From Paragordius varius (Eukaryota > Nematomorpha), in contig OZ176053.1 of the NCBI GenBank assembly GCA_964247055.1, positions 9,238,001-9,302,000 on the forward strand: DNA of 64,000 nucleotides. Reading direction: 5' to 3'. The notes beneath the pieces are model-generated. The model saw only the letters and a program-made list of their open reading frames with translations, searched no databases and had not been told where the DNA came from. Made by a program: the position numbers and the translations under genes. Numbering within the stretch: the first letter of the stretch is position 1; the number at the start of each line of letters is the position of its first letter. Below, piece after piece: positions 32,466 to 44,655 of this stretch.

Positions 32466-35400
32466 GTATATAATATTTTAAAATTTTGTATTACTGGAAC
32501 CGTGAGATAATTTAGGAATAGAAACCGAGCTGTTTTATTTAATTTAAAAACGAAAGAGGTTTTTTTTCAAATTATAGGAACATCAGGGTATATTAAAAAA
32601 GAAAATAACTTATCGGAACTGGTTTTCATAACAAGGGTAATTTTTTGTAAACTCTCATAGTTTTACCCTTGTTTAATGATGCTTTTGTATGAAACTCAGT
32701 TTAATCCGATATCTTTGAAAACTTTATATTTATAATATCCATTAATTTCATAAATTATAATAATCTATCAAAAAAAAGAGGATTTGTTAAAATGTCTTTG
32801 TTCAAATAAAGAAACAATGAAATATTATAAATAATATATATTAATAATATTGGTAGGATTTACATTAAAACTTGAGGTGTGTTATATTTATGACTATTAT
32901 GGTGTATAACACTGGACAACAAATTTTTCTGCCACTTGAGTTTTTAGCATTTTCTGATATTTGATATCATTTTAACAGTAAATCTGAAATAAAAATTATA
33001 ACTCGTTGGAAGAATTTTGTATAATTTAATTTTTTTGATTATACGCCCTCTTTATCAAAATTTTACTAAAAAAATATTTTTCTTTGAAAATTTACAAGTA
33101 ATGCCCATTTGTAATATATCATTCGAAAGAGTATTAAAAACTCTATAAAAGGCATACTAATATGTTTTACATCGACAGTTAATATTGGACACAAAGAGTG
33201 ACAAACGCGCGAAGCGAGAGCTTTTTTTTAATTATTATATTTTTAAAACTAATTGATGAAAATAGCTCAAACTTTGTTTTGATGGTGATGAATGTCCAAA
33301 AAAGATAACACAAGAAAGTTTTTTTGATTAAAACATTTTTTTATTGCTTTTATGTCACTCACAACAACCATTTTTAAATTTTTTGTTTTTTTAAAATTGC
33401 CATCTCATCAATATTAATTTATTTTCTTTATAAGGCTGATAATTTCGAAATTTTAATGATAAAAACAAAGTTTAAGGTATTTTTGATCTTTTATAGCCAT
33501 TATGTAATAAATTTACAGCTATAACTATGCATTTTAGTATCCGCTAGGTAAAATATTTATGATAATAATAATTTTTTTTAAAAGAGCAAACCAAAAGCTT
33601 TTTCAAACATTTTTTTAAAATTAAATATTAATATAACCCTAATAATTATATTAAAATAATTTATATGATTTTCAAATTAGTTTGTCTGTGAAAATTCCTG
33701 ACTTATTTAAGGATTGAAAATTTCGACCATTTAAATCCAAATAACTTTTACATCCGATTGATTTAAATGACTTACTATCAATTAAAAGATGCAGTTTTTT
33801 GCGCTCTTTCGAATGATATAAAATACATGGCTTCATATCTAAAACTTTTATTTTTTGAAATTTCGAGTTTAATGTTAAATCGGGGCCAAAAATTATCGAT
33901 AAACTCTAATATAAAAAATTCTTCCATGCTAGACCAATTTTCTTTTCAGATATACTAATTATGTACTTTAATGAAATAAATTTTAAATTTACAAAAATGG
34001 CAGTTAAAAAAAGTTAAAATTTGTTGTCTAGTGTAATTTATACAAAGTTAAACTATTTTTAATAAAATAATCCCATTTTTGTAGATCAAATCCATGAAAC
34101 CAAAGCTAAAATATTTTTAACGGTGCTAAACCTAAAAGAACACATGCTGAAAAATTCAGTAACCATGCAATTTGAATTAAAAAAGACGCATCATTTTAAC
34201 TTGAACGCATTTTATTCAATATTGAATGTGATGGCTGAAGTTTTGCATATTCAACGAAATAATATTCTAATCCTTCATTATCAAGAGAATAGCGACGGGA
34301 ATAATCAATATGATTCAAATTTTTATTTTAATCTCACATTTGCAATACTCCTTACTAACACCATTAATGTCGAGGATCAAGTTCTTCAAGAAATTTATAT
34401 GGACGTTCGGGACTCTAAAACAGTGTTAAACATTAATTGGAAGTACATTAAATTGAAAACTAACGTAATGTTTCGTTTCATGACTCAAAATTATGAATTA
34501 ACCTTAGAACGAAAACAACGAAAAAATTCTGAAAACCATATAAATGAAATAAGGGAAACAAAACTAAATTTTCCAGTTTTACCTTATAACCTATTTCAGG
34601 ATATACACTTTAACACACCCGTTTATGAAATTTTATTGAAATCGTCAATCAGAAATACGCCAAAATTAACAACAAAAAATTTCATACTAATTGGTAAAGA
34701 AATTCATTGTATATAATTTTATAAATCATTAATTAATCATAATATTTAGGCCAAAAACCAACTACCATACGAGATGAATCGTTTAAATTTTATATGTTCA
34801 ACGATTCTAGCCAGCAAATCTATGCACCTACAGATGGGGTATATTGGATAAGACTTATGTAAGTTATAACTTTATGGTAAGGAATTTCAAATACACAACT
34901 TACAAAAATTGGTAATTATCTAAAATCCGTAAAATAGATATATACCCAAAATAAAAAATATATCAGAATTCTAATGATGGTTCTTGTTTGGATCATGCCA
35001 GTCATTTATCAAATTTTATCGTAATTAAAATCACGATTTAACGCACTCTACATTAATTTAATTTTTTTGGTGGAGAAATGCCGCGGCGTACAATTTTATA
35101 TTATTAGATTTGATTATAGGATTTATTTGCCTTCAAAATAATCAACGTTTTATGCAACAAACAATATATACTTCAGTAAAATGTGGTGATAAATATTTTA
35201 AAATAAAATTCTGAGGTTTTGAAGATAATTCTGTATTCTCCAAACTAGTAATAAGCGTCAAACTTGAAAAAATTTGTTTTAAGATAAAATATGCTTTTCT
35301 CAAAATATTTTGATGTAGTATTCTGGCATATATGAAAAATATCGGGTAGAATCAGCTGTTTAATTTATTTTAAATCACTAAAAACCAAGGGATTTTTGGA

Positions 35401-38400
35401 GCTCATACAAAAACTAACATTTAATATATTTAATTTAAAATACAATTCATAATGTATATTATCAAAAATGTTTGAATTAGCTTCTAGCAACCAATAATTA
35501 ACAATCCGTACCATTTTATATCTTAGTTTTCATTTAATTTTTTATCCCAGTTTTTATCTAAAGAGGTTTATTATAAACGAATTAGAAGTATTATATTACT
35601 GTATTAATGTTCATTATTAAGCTAAAATTTATATTTAAAGATGCGAATCGTATCCCAAAATTATTTTTTTAATATAAAAAATTTAATTTTAAACATTTTA
35701 AACAACTAACTCTGCCTAGAAGTGTTGTCTATGATAATAGTTTTTAAGATATTAGGTTTATAATCAGCTTTTAATTAAAATTTTGCTAATATAGTTATTT
35801 TTCACATATTCAAAACCGTTTTATATTGAATTATATAAGTTTGCAGTATTATTTTTTGAAAAGTGGGGTTAACCGATTACTTTTAGTTCAAGGGGTTTGG
35901 GAACCCTGTTGAACCCATGTTGATTTGATATAAATAGTAAATTTGGGGTTTCTTCCAAGTTTTAATTAAATAAAAGTTCATATCCCACCTATCTTTTCTA
36001 GAATAATAGCTTTCGAGCCAAATGGTTCAATTATTTGTTTTGGAGACATGGATGATCCAAAATCCATTTTATTTAAGGCATATTTGGAAAACTGGAAAAT
36101 TATATATTCCCTTAACAATACGAGTCATGCGATTGATCATGATATTTTGAAGTATGGAAACGCAATAAGTCTTTCGTTGGGATATATTAATCAAGTAACC
36201 TATAAATACTTTTCCCAATATCTATGTCAGTGTATTCGTCCAATTTTTGTAACAAATGTATATATTATATGTATACATTTAGAAATTATACTTCTCTTTG
36301 AGTTATATGTCCTTAAACAAGTCCAAAATTTCGAGGCATCCATTCCTTTTAAAGTATGAATTTGTTGCATAAATAATTTTATAGGCACAATCCTCTAACA
36401 GGAATAGTAAGTGTGGGAATCTGTCCTCATAATAATCAAGTTGTGCCTAGTGTACACGCATTGATATCAAAGCCCATTATTGTTTATGAAAATTATTCGG
36501 GTAAAATATGTAATTTATATTGTTAGAAATGCCCAAAAATATTTATGAAAATAATTATGATGATTCTTTGCCGAGCAGTGTTTTACAACTTCACAGTCCA
36601 GGTTAATTTTTTTAATATAATTTTTTCTTTTTAGATAACAGTGTTACAGTCGAATATTTTAACAAATCCGTTCATACAATCCCTTTATCGTTTATGGGAA
36701 AAACATACAGGGCTGTATTCAAATTTAAGACATGCGCAAAATCATACAAAATATCAATTTTGCAGAATGACCAATTGATATACATGATAAATCAAGAATG
36801 GAACGATGTCCAAACTTGCCTGGCTAAGTCAAAGGAATGGATAGAGATTTCCACAAAGCTAATTAATCAATCCAATTTTTCGATGAAATTCGATCGCTGT
36901 GTTCTGGTACTATTTAATACCACAAAATATATTAATTAACTTATCATTAAAAAAAATAAAAACCATCTTTGAGTCCTGGACAAGCGAGTGTTAAGCTATA
37001 GGTTTGCTTAACACAATTTATATATTTTCTATACTTTAATAAAAAAAGAGATTTAGACTGTATGAGTTGATTAAAAAATTTGACAGTTATTTAAATTTTT
37101 GTAATTTCATAATTATCGATAATCAATATAACCATAATTATTTTAGTTTATAGTGATAAACAAATATAAAATTACATTTTATTTTATTTGTCACAATTAG
37201 ACTATACCTACCAAATACAATATCTCGCTTAAATTTGAAGCTATTGAATCCCAAGATTTATGCAACAAGGTCCGGCAATTATTTATTTTCAAACTTTTGA
37301 AATAATTTTTACTGTATAAATAATGTATGGTATTGGTACCGGCACCTTTTATTATACTATAACAATAAAAAAAATACATGTATATATATATATATATATT
37401 GTAAAAATAATTAAATATAATCTTATGTCAAAATCATCGTTAAATAACGTAAAAATAAAATATAATTTATTAATTCTCAAAATTTTCGCCATAGGCATCA
37501 TCAGGAGATTATTTAAGAAAAATATATATAATATAAGATAATAAAAATTAAATTTAAGAAAAATGAACAAAATCATGATTGATATTACTTATATAGGAAA
37601 AAATCACAAAAGAACTGTTAATGGACAAAAGAAATTTTTCTTAAATAATCTCTTGATGATGCCTATGGCGAAAATGAGAATTAATAAATTATATTTTGTT
37701 TTTACTATATTTTACGACGATTTTGACATCATTTACATTACAAACCCCGTCACCCACTCAATCAAATAATAATTAAATATTATAATGTGTCTTATTAGAT
37801 ATATCTCATTCAAACGAACACGCACATGATATCAAATCATTCGTTTTTAAATCAAATCCCCAACAAAACTAATTTAGGTAAACTTATTTATTTAAAGAAT
37901 TGATCGTAAGGTATAATATAGGCTACTTTGAAGTATATTTAATAAGTTTTTAAACGAAAAATAGGATCAATTTTAATCGTTTAGCAATTATTGAGTGAAA
38001 AGCCTCTGATAAAATATTTTTTCAACATTTTTATAAAAATGAAACACTTTGAAATTTAGTTTGCTAGTCTATTCTTTAATAAATAATATAATTAAGTAAA
38101 ATTAGTGTGGTTTATTATTTATTTTTTAATTTAGATTGGTACTGTACACATTTGTCTCCCTGTCAAAATCATGAAGTATGCCGATCAAATATTTTGTCCA
38201 ATTATGGTTTAATATGCACAGACTCAAACCTGCCAGAAGTAGTTTATAAAAATTATAATTTTAATTCCTCGATCATGTTTTCACATTTTCCATTAGGTTT
38301 ACAAACAAAATCCCGCAATAGCCTACAAGAACAATTACTCAAATTTACAACAAGGTATTACTCAAATATACCTAATAAAAAGATTGAACTTCATTTATCA

Positions 38401-41400
38401 TCACTATGTTTAGCGTTTATATTTTAATGTTTGAAATATCGTCATGTTGTTGGAAAATAATTTATAATTTGTTATGTAATTTCTCTAGAATTAAACCACT
38501 GGTGTTTGGATACAGATATTATGGAACAACTTCGATGTCGTACATTATTGTTAGTAAACGGTTTATTTAAGATCAATCAAAGTTCTAGTCGAATTGAGAA
38601 GATTCGTTTAGCTCTTGAAGCTGACCAATATCTCCAGTTTCTAAATGAAACTCTACATTTAACAAATTACGTCATGCAAGAAGTTCCATTCTATGAAATA
38701 AAGCATTTCGTGAATTTACTGTTTCAGTTTATGTGTGATCATATAACAAACGTAGAAAAACTTTTACAATACTCAAACAATTTCTCACAAATTCAATTAT
38801 GGGAGTTTTTTCATCATTTGACGAATGATTTGTTACGATATATACCAGACCTTTTTATTTTTCGAAGACAATATGTATGTATAACAGAAAAATTGTCAGA
38901 CGAGCTGGGAAATTTGGGAATTTTGGGGAAACATTTTCACAAAATTACAGAATTGGGAAGTAAGACTATTTTAACTCTTAAGTCATATAAAATAGTTTTT
39001 GTAAGTTTTGTTAATTACTATTTAAAACCGTAAACTGTTTTCAGTTTATATTTTCAATTAATAATTAATTCATTTATATTTATTACTAGCGTAAACCTCG
39101 TGCTGCTACGCAGCCCGAGGAAGTCATTCGGACTTTTGAAGGGGGGGGGGGGGGGGGGGGCTATTTGAAAAAAGGGACAATAAAATGATCCATATATGTG
39201 GATTATTTCGAAACAATATTTAATAGCTATGATCTCATAAGATTTTCAAAACGGTGCATTTATACTAATATATTGTTTACTGGTGTAAAGACCCCAAATT
39301 GACGGCTATCGGAAAAAAACGCTATATTATAATTTTTTTTATGGGTAATATTTAAAGCCTTTATTAAACTCGTATGGCTTCTTAAATATTTTGAAAATTA
39401 GCTCCAAAGCGACGCCATTTTTGTATGGCCTTAGTTTGAAACCGGTAGACCCCTACCCATAGGCTTATGTGGAAAAAGTGCTCAGTTAAATTTTTGCCTT
39501 TATAGGGAAAATATTTGGAATCATCTTTGAGATCATCGTCTCATGGGTTATTCGATAAAATACCTCAACATTAAATAGTCGTTATATGATGGCGTATTTT
39601 TAGGGCATAAAGGCCCCAAGTTAACGGCTAATAAAAAAAGCTTGACCTTATTTTCCTAGTTCTGGGTAATATTTAAAACTTAAAATATGAGCTCATATGG
39701 CATAAGTTTTAAATTAGTTCCAAAACAACGCAATTTCTATATAGTGGCACGGTTTTTGGCGGGTAGCTTCTTACCCAGAGGCAGGTATAAAAAAGCATCG
39801 GGCAAAATTTTGTCTTTTTATGGGGAATATCTAGAATTATAATGTCCATATGTTCCTATAAGTTCTTAGAAATATTACTTCAAAACCACAAAATTGTTCT
39901 ATGGCGGCGAATTTTTCAGGGCGTAAAACTTTTATTAGTGCTCATTGAAATAACCCCCTATACTAAAATATTTGTTTTTTTAAGGGGTAAAAAATATTTT
40001 ATCTCTTAATGAACTCACATAGTCTCATAAGTTTTCTGAAATTTAGCTCCAAAGTCATGCTGTATCGATATAGGGACGCATTTTTACGCGGGTAACCCCT
40101 TCCCAGAGCCTATTTAACCACTAATTTAAAAAATCCGCTCGATTTAAATTTTTGCCTTTTTACGGGTAATATTTCAGCCTTATAAAACTTATATTGACTG
40201 ATTTCTGAAAATTAACTCCTAAACAACGCAATTTTGATATGGTGGCCCAGTTTTAGGATGGTAGCTCCCTACTTAGAGGCCAATATAAAAAAGACGTTCG
40301 ATAATATTTTCTGCCTTTATATGGGAATACCTAGAATCATCATTTATTCCATATCTTAATAGTTTATGGAAGAATGGCTTCAAAACTAAATAATAGTTCA
40401 ATGATAGAGCATTTTTTAGGGCTTAAAGGGCCTATTTAACCGCTAATTTAAAAAAACCACTCGACTTAAATTTTTGACTTTTTACGGGTAATATTTTAAG
40501 CAGCTATTGAACTCATATGGCCTGTAGCCCCAAAGGCACGCTATTTCGATATGACAGGTCAGTTTTTAGCGGGTATCTCCTTACTCAGCAGCTATCATCA
40601 AAGAAACGAATACGTGGAATCCTTATTGAATTTTTACGGTCTCATACCTTGGGCGAAAAATAGAATCAAAAAAGTATTTTTGTGGACTTTGTTTTTTGAA
40701 AAAAGTGGCATTTTACGGAAGGAGCGGGTAAAAAGAGGGCCTAAATTAAAAAGCGAGCCGACTATGTTCGGAGCAATCAAAAATAAGTAAACAAAAATAA
40801 TATTGGAAATCGAATGGTCCAAAACGTTTTCCGGAAAATTGTCTCAAAGACACGATTTTTGTGGACTTCTGTTTTTAAAAAAAACCGTTTTTTACATGGG
40901 GTGGGCCCGAACTGAGCGCCTAATTCAAAAAAAGGGCGGAGCTATTGTCGGGGCATTTATTAATGATTACATTTTTTTGACATTTGGATTTGAATGGGTC
41001 TACCGGTTTTCCGGAAACAAATCACAAAGCCAGCATTTTCCATTTTTATAAATATATAGATAAATTATCTGCACACATGATGATAAAGTTTTTTAATTTT
41101 TTTACAAAAGATATATAATTTAATTATTGATAAAATCGATGAATCAGCCAAATTATGAATAAAAAATATCCACTCTAAGTTCGATAGGAAATACTATGTA
41201 AGCTACGAAATAATTTTTGTAAAAAAATTGAAAGGAATTCAATACCGCTAAAAATGTTAATACAGTTAAAAACTTGGCTCGATAATTGGTATAATAGGCA
41301 AATTAAAAACATCCGAGGTCCATAAAAATGTACCGACTTTAATTACTTTTAGCGTCGGCTCCTTTTAATGAAAATTTAGGGTTTTATTTCCAACCTCTTA

Positions 41401-44400
41401 TTAATTGGATTTTATTTTTTTTGATAGGTTTCAAAAAAGGAGCGATTCATATATCTTCAAAAATATCCCATGATATAACGTTAAGCCCGGATGTAACGGT
41501 TTTATTTGATGCCTTACACAATGAAGAACGCTTACTGCAATATGCATCATTTATAACTGAAGGTGCTGTTGGAAAAAGGTTAGATAACTAATTTCTATAT
41601 TTATTTTTAATTCATTATTTTTACCTTATCAAGCAGATATATGCAGTATAATTTTTTGTTTTAGATTTGGTGATTATACAATCATGTCTCCGACAATTTC
41701 TTTGAACATTAATTATCGGACACCAATCAATCCAACTACTCTTAAATTAAAATTTTATAAGAAGGTCATATACAGTTATACTAAATTCCAGAATTATAAA
41801 AACATAAACTTTACTTGTTTACTCTTAAATACAAATGAAAACTTATGTTCCATCTCTAAGCCAAACAATGAGTCGTTTTGGGAATGTTTTTGTAAAACTA
41901 ATCTGAATTCAACAAAGATAATTGTAATGATTGTTGCAAAGAAATATCCGATATCACATTGGCGAGCTGTATGGAATACGTCATTTTTAACTATCACAGC
42001 CATATCAATTCTATTTCTTATACGTTTGTGGATTCTTCTATCCCAAATTTACGCAAAATACGTCTATTTTACAAAAATTAATTATCTTTTAATGTCTATT
42101 AATCTATTAAACCTTACTATGGATGTGTTGGCTTTAATGTACACAGGAACGAACAATAAATCGGAGGTACTACTAATAGTTATTGTTAAATTTATTTATA
42201 ACAATATTATTTATTTTACAAATAAATTACTTTTAGAATAAAATTACTTAATTTAAATAAAGTATTTTGATGTCACAGCACATATATTTTATAGGAATCC
42301 CAAATTATCTACCACATTTTAACCTATTTAATTGTTGAAACTATGCTATGCAATTTATTGGATCACAAATTATCGGTAAACAATGTTTATAGCCTAAAAC
42401 CAAAGCCAATTTCTCCCTACACAAAAATGTTATTATTGACCATGCCAATTTTAATGATGGTTACATGGACTAAAATGGAATACCTAATATCGAACTATGT
42501 CAAGAAATTTAACAAGTAGTTTAAATTTCAAAATTAAATTTTAAATTAATATTGGTTGTGGAAAGCAATTTATAATCCACTTAATGGTGCATACACTTAA
42601 GGACATGTGAAGAGCATTTCAGGCATTTATAGCTTAAAGAAATGGCCAAATGGTATAAATGACTGAAATATCCTGTGGCCTAGGTGGCGATAGAAGAATT
42701 TTGGATCCTTTTTGTGGCTAGGCAAAATTATATATAACGTAAAAAGTTCGAAGAAAACATGGGACTACTTGAGTTGGCTTAATTTGTGTTAGCTGAACGG
42801 CATATTCACATGGCCATAATTAGTTATTGGAATATATAGATAGTTTCTATCTTAAAGCTCTCTGTGTAATTAAAATATAGCATGGTAAAAAACAAATATC
42901 AACTGGTTTTACAATCTAATGTGTCGAATAAATTATTAACAAGCCACATTTATTAAATTTTTCATAAAATATTACATCCATAATATTATATCCGATATTT
43001 TATGAAATGTATTGCTTTTATTGAGTTTAGAAATTAATAATATTTTTTTCGGAATGCATTTAATGTTCAAAGAAATTGGTATGATATTTAATGATCCGAT
43101 AGATCAATAAGAATGTTAAATGTCGTTTCTAAGCAAATTTCCGGAAAAAATATAGGGCTATTCGATTCAATATGCTTATATTTCATTTTAAACTGTACAG
43201 AGTCAAGCTTAGTTGAAAGCCTCTTGTTAAGCTTCACACCATTTAAAAATGTATTTAAAATATTTATTAAAATATAACCTTATTTATCGTAAGCTTTATA
43301 TTTACGAATGCCTGGAAGCACGTTTATATCCTTACTTTAAGTTCCATCTTATGTGTTTTTTTCAGTAAATACTAGTTTCCAAATTAGTTTTTAGGGCAAT
43401 ATTCTAGAACACAATAAGGTTGAATCATTTGGTCTTTTATCTTTCAGTTAATTTTATAAAGAGCCCAATAAAACGTTTAATTATTGACCCCTGTGAGAGG
43501 TGAATGAAAACCAGAAAGTTTTAAACTATTTGTTAAATAATTGCTATTAACAATTTTGCTTTAACAAAGTCCACATGTGCAGATTATCAATTTAGGCGCT
43601 GTTTTTTTGCCCCATACTGAGGTAAAAATTGTCAAAAGCGAATAATCTTTAGAAACAATATTTTGGGTAATATAAAATGGCATACGGTTAGCTTTTGGCA
43701 ATAGATTTAATTATACTTAATTGATAATAGAAATTTGTCTTATATCTCGTTATATTTATAATTTTTATAATAATATTTGAAATGAACACTGACGTTTTGA
43801 CTTTAAATTGTCAACTTTAGTCACAGCGACGCATTGTTAAATACAGCTAGAGTGTCCAAATAGCGATGTGACTTTATAAGTTTTTTTGCTTTACGGTCGA
43901 AATTAAATATTTTTCAATATTTTATATATAATTTTATTTATGTATAAAGGTCAAAATTATCCCTCTTCAACTCAGAACTTCTCATCGTAATAATTTTGGG
44001 ATGCATCGTTATATATTTGATTACTTTTACCATTTATCAACGAATTAAATTAGAACGGAAAACATTAGTTTATGTCCGTATGGTGAAAGTTATTTTTACT
44101 CAAGTTACTTGTATGACCTGCGTTTTGGTCATTGATATACTTAATTGGATGACGTTTATTGCTGCTAACGCGTACACAAAAAATAAATCACCCATCCTCT
44201 ATAATGTGATGTTTGGCGTCTTCATTATAATCCTTATTATAACTACCATTTTTTATTCCGTTCTCTATGCTTTACGAGATAATTCTCTTTTAGAACTTAC
44301 CATAAAATCTTGGGAAAGCCTTGCAAATGTTGCGGTCTTCTTTCAATCCTTAATACATGATGGATGTTTGAGTATTCAAAACTTCCATTCTAATATATTG

Positions 44401-44655
44401 GATGGCAAATCTCTCTTTGAATCTTTCACAGCTTCTCAATATATTGCGGTAGGACGGTTTAATAATAAGAAAAACAATAATAATATTCCAAAAAATGAGA
44501 ATGCTGGTGGTAAACGTCGAGAAGATGTTGCATCATGGCTCTATGTAAAATCAAACAGTGATTTGCAAAAAGAATTTCATCGCACAGTTAACACTTATGT
44601 CAAAACGAGCGATATTGAGGAGGAAAATGGAGTACAACACAGAACCGATATATGA
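29027..44655 (+). CDS. Divergent Flamingo/CELSR-like cadherin adhesion GPCR, 13 exons
   Basis: Exons: 29,027-31,590; 32,269-32,465; 34,085-34,693; 34,750-34,858; 36,002-36,229; 36,385-36,500; 36,635-36,898; 38,135-38,296; 38,489-39,004; 41,428-41,578; 41,665-42,166; 42,295-42,515; 43,950-44,655. Phases agree throughout (6,345 nt, 2,114 residues). The ATG is chosen because it starts a signal peptide (MPYFISMIKYFIIIFSIVAK). Order: signal peptide, eight cadherin repeats (residues about 25-915), CELSR-type membrane-adjacent domain (about 921-1,080), weak laminin-G-like stretch, one EGF-like domain (about 1,364-1,395), GAIN/GPS (about 1,417-1,735), seven membrane helices, short tail. Among animal proteins, long cadherin arrays joined to an adhesion GPCR mark Flamingo/Starry night (CELSR), which acts at cell junctions in planar polarity and axon guidance. 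Much is lost against a usual length of 3,000 or more residues. The exon 5, 7, 8 and 9 donors are non-standard choices forced by phase. A lineage-specific paralogue cannot be excluded. Confidence 0.85.
31962..32133. repeat. Hairpin MITE in CELSR-like intron 1
   Basis: Two arms of about 75 bp are inverted copies around a short loop at about 32,040-32,058. ACAAGAGCTCTGTGGTAT on the left pairs with ATACCATAAAGCTCTTGT on the right. There are no coding frames. It would fold into a long hairpin in the primary transcript. Confidence 0.75.
32219..32252. repeat. (AT)n microsatellite
   Basis: An uninterrupted AT dinucleotide run just upstream of the exon 2 acceptor of the CELSR-like gene. Similar runs lie near 14,080-14,100, 20,680-20,702 and 51,085-51,105. 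Confidence 0.9.
32909..34034. mobile_element. Inverted-repeat transposon copy A, CELSR-like intron 2
   Basis: The ends read ACACTGGACAACAAATTTTT and, complemented, ACACTAGACAACAAATTTT. The body is AT-rich with no transposase. A second copy lies in opposite orientation at 51,524-52,523; the two share long blocks such as CCTCTTTATCAAAATTTTAC. Target duplications are blurred. It occupies most of the intron between exons 2 and 3. Confidence 0.8.
34085..38296 (+). CDS. CELSR-like exons 3-8: membrane-adjacent domain, laminin-G-like stretch, one EGF
   Basis: Exon 3 carries the CELSR-specific block after the cadherins: HMLKNSVTMQF, then VMAEVLHIQRNNILIL and FYFNLTFAILL, which correspond in order to the LQNAVTLRL, GVAAVL..DDVFVF and LNVTFSA motifs of CELSR proteins. 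Where CELSR has an EGF cluster next, this protein has none. Exons 4-7 read like a worn laminin-G fold (SFKFYMFND, GVYWIRL, NAISLSLGYIN) with few cysteines. Exon 8 gives one EGF-like set, WYCTHLSPCQNHEVCRSN through LIC. Intron 3 is only 56 nt. The exon 5 donor (CA|gtgtat) and exon 8 donor (G|gtttac) are uncertain, so the local protein sequence may change. Confidence 0.7.
37427..37727. repeat. Foldback/hairpin element in CELSR-like intron 7
   Basis: About 95-bp arms (37,427-37,521 and 37,634-37,727) are inverted copies. GCCATAGGCATCATCAGGAG on the left pairs with CTTGATGATGCCTATGGC on the right, separated by a loop of about 110 bp. The short translated frames seen on both strands come from this symmetry and are not genes. 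Confidence 0.8.
38489..44655 (+). CDS. CELSR-like exons 9-13: GAIN domain, degenerate GPS and 7TM
   Basis: Exon 9 resembles the helical GAIN subdomain A of CELSR (LNETLHLTNYV, EIKHFVNLLF). Exons 9 and 10 join as KIVFVSFKKGAIHISSKI, aligning with the CELSR NIVISVVRLDKGNFAGAKLP segment. Exon 11 holds a GPS-like set with four cysteines (FTCLLL, NLCSIS, WECFC) and then TM1 and TM2. Exon 12 holds TM3 and TM4; exon 13 holds TM5, TM6, TM7 (ILYNVMFGVFIIILIITTIF) and a polar tail of about 110 residues. The usual HL|T/S autoproteolysis site is replaced by TNLNST, so cleavage is unlikely. The TM3 and ECL2 cysteines of class B2 receptors are not seen, and ECL2 is very short. Confidence 0.8.
39086..41060 (-). 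mobile_element. Non-autonomous Helitron, CELSR-like intron 9
   Basis: Read on the minus strand it begins with TC (TCTATATATTTATAAAAATG) directly after a host A at 41,061. It ends with CTAG at 39,089-39,086, directly followed by a host T. Six bases before the CTAG is a GC-rich hairpin (39,096-39,120; stem CCTCG.GCTGC with loop TAC). The 5' TC, 3' CTRR, subterminal hairpin and insertion between A and T are the defining marks of Helitrons. There is no Rep/helicase gene. The 1,975-bp body is built of diverged repeats with a period near 330 bp and includes a 20-base G tract (39,141-39,160) near the 3' end. It fills most of the 2.4-kb intron. Confidence 0.9.
42601..42816. mobile_element. Probable Harbinger-like MITE
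   Basis: Ends GGACATGTGAA and, complemented, GGCCATGTGAATATGCC resemble the termini of the element at 15,068-16,205. TAA lies on both sides, with one base of uncertainty at the right border. It sits in the intron before the last CELSR-like exon. Confidence 0.5.

Noticed and set aside
40551-41051. Overlapping frames (with GAFINDYIF) also readable at 57,138-57,437
   Set aside because: They sit in the two Helitron copies in non-coding repeat sequence, with frames broken differently in each copy. I see no Rep or helicase motif.
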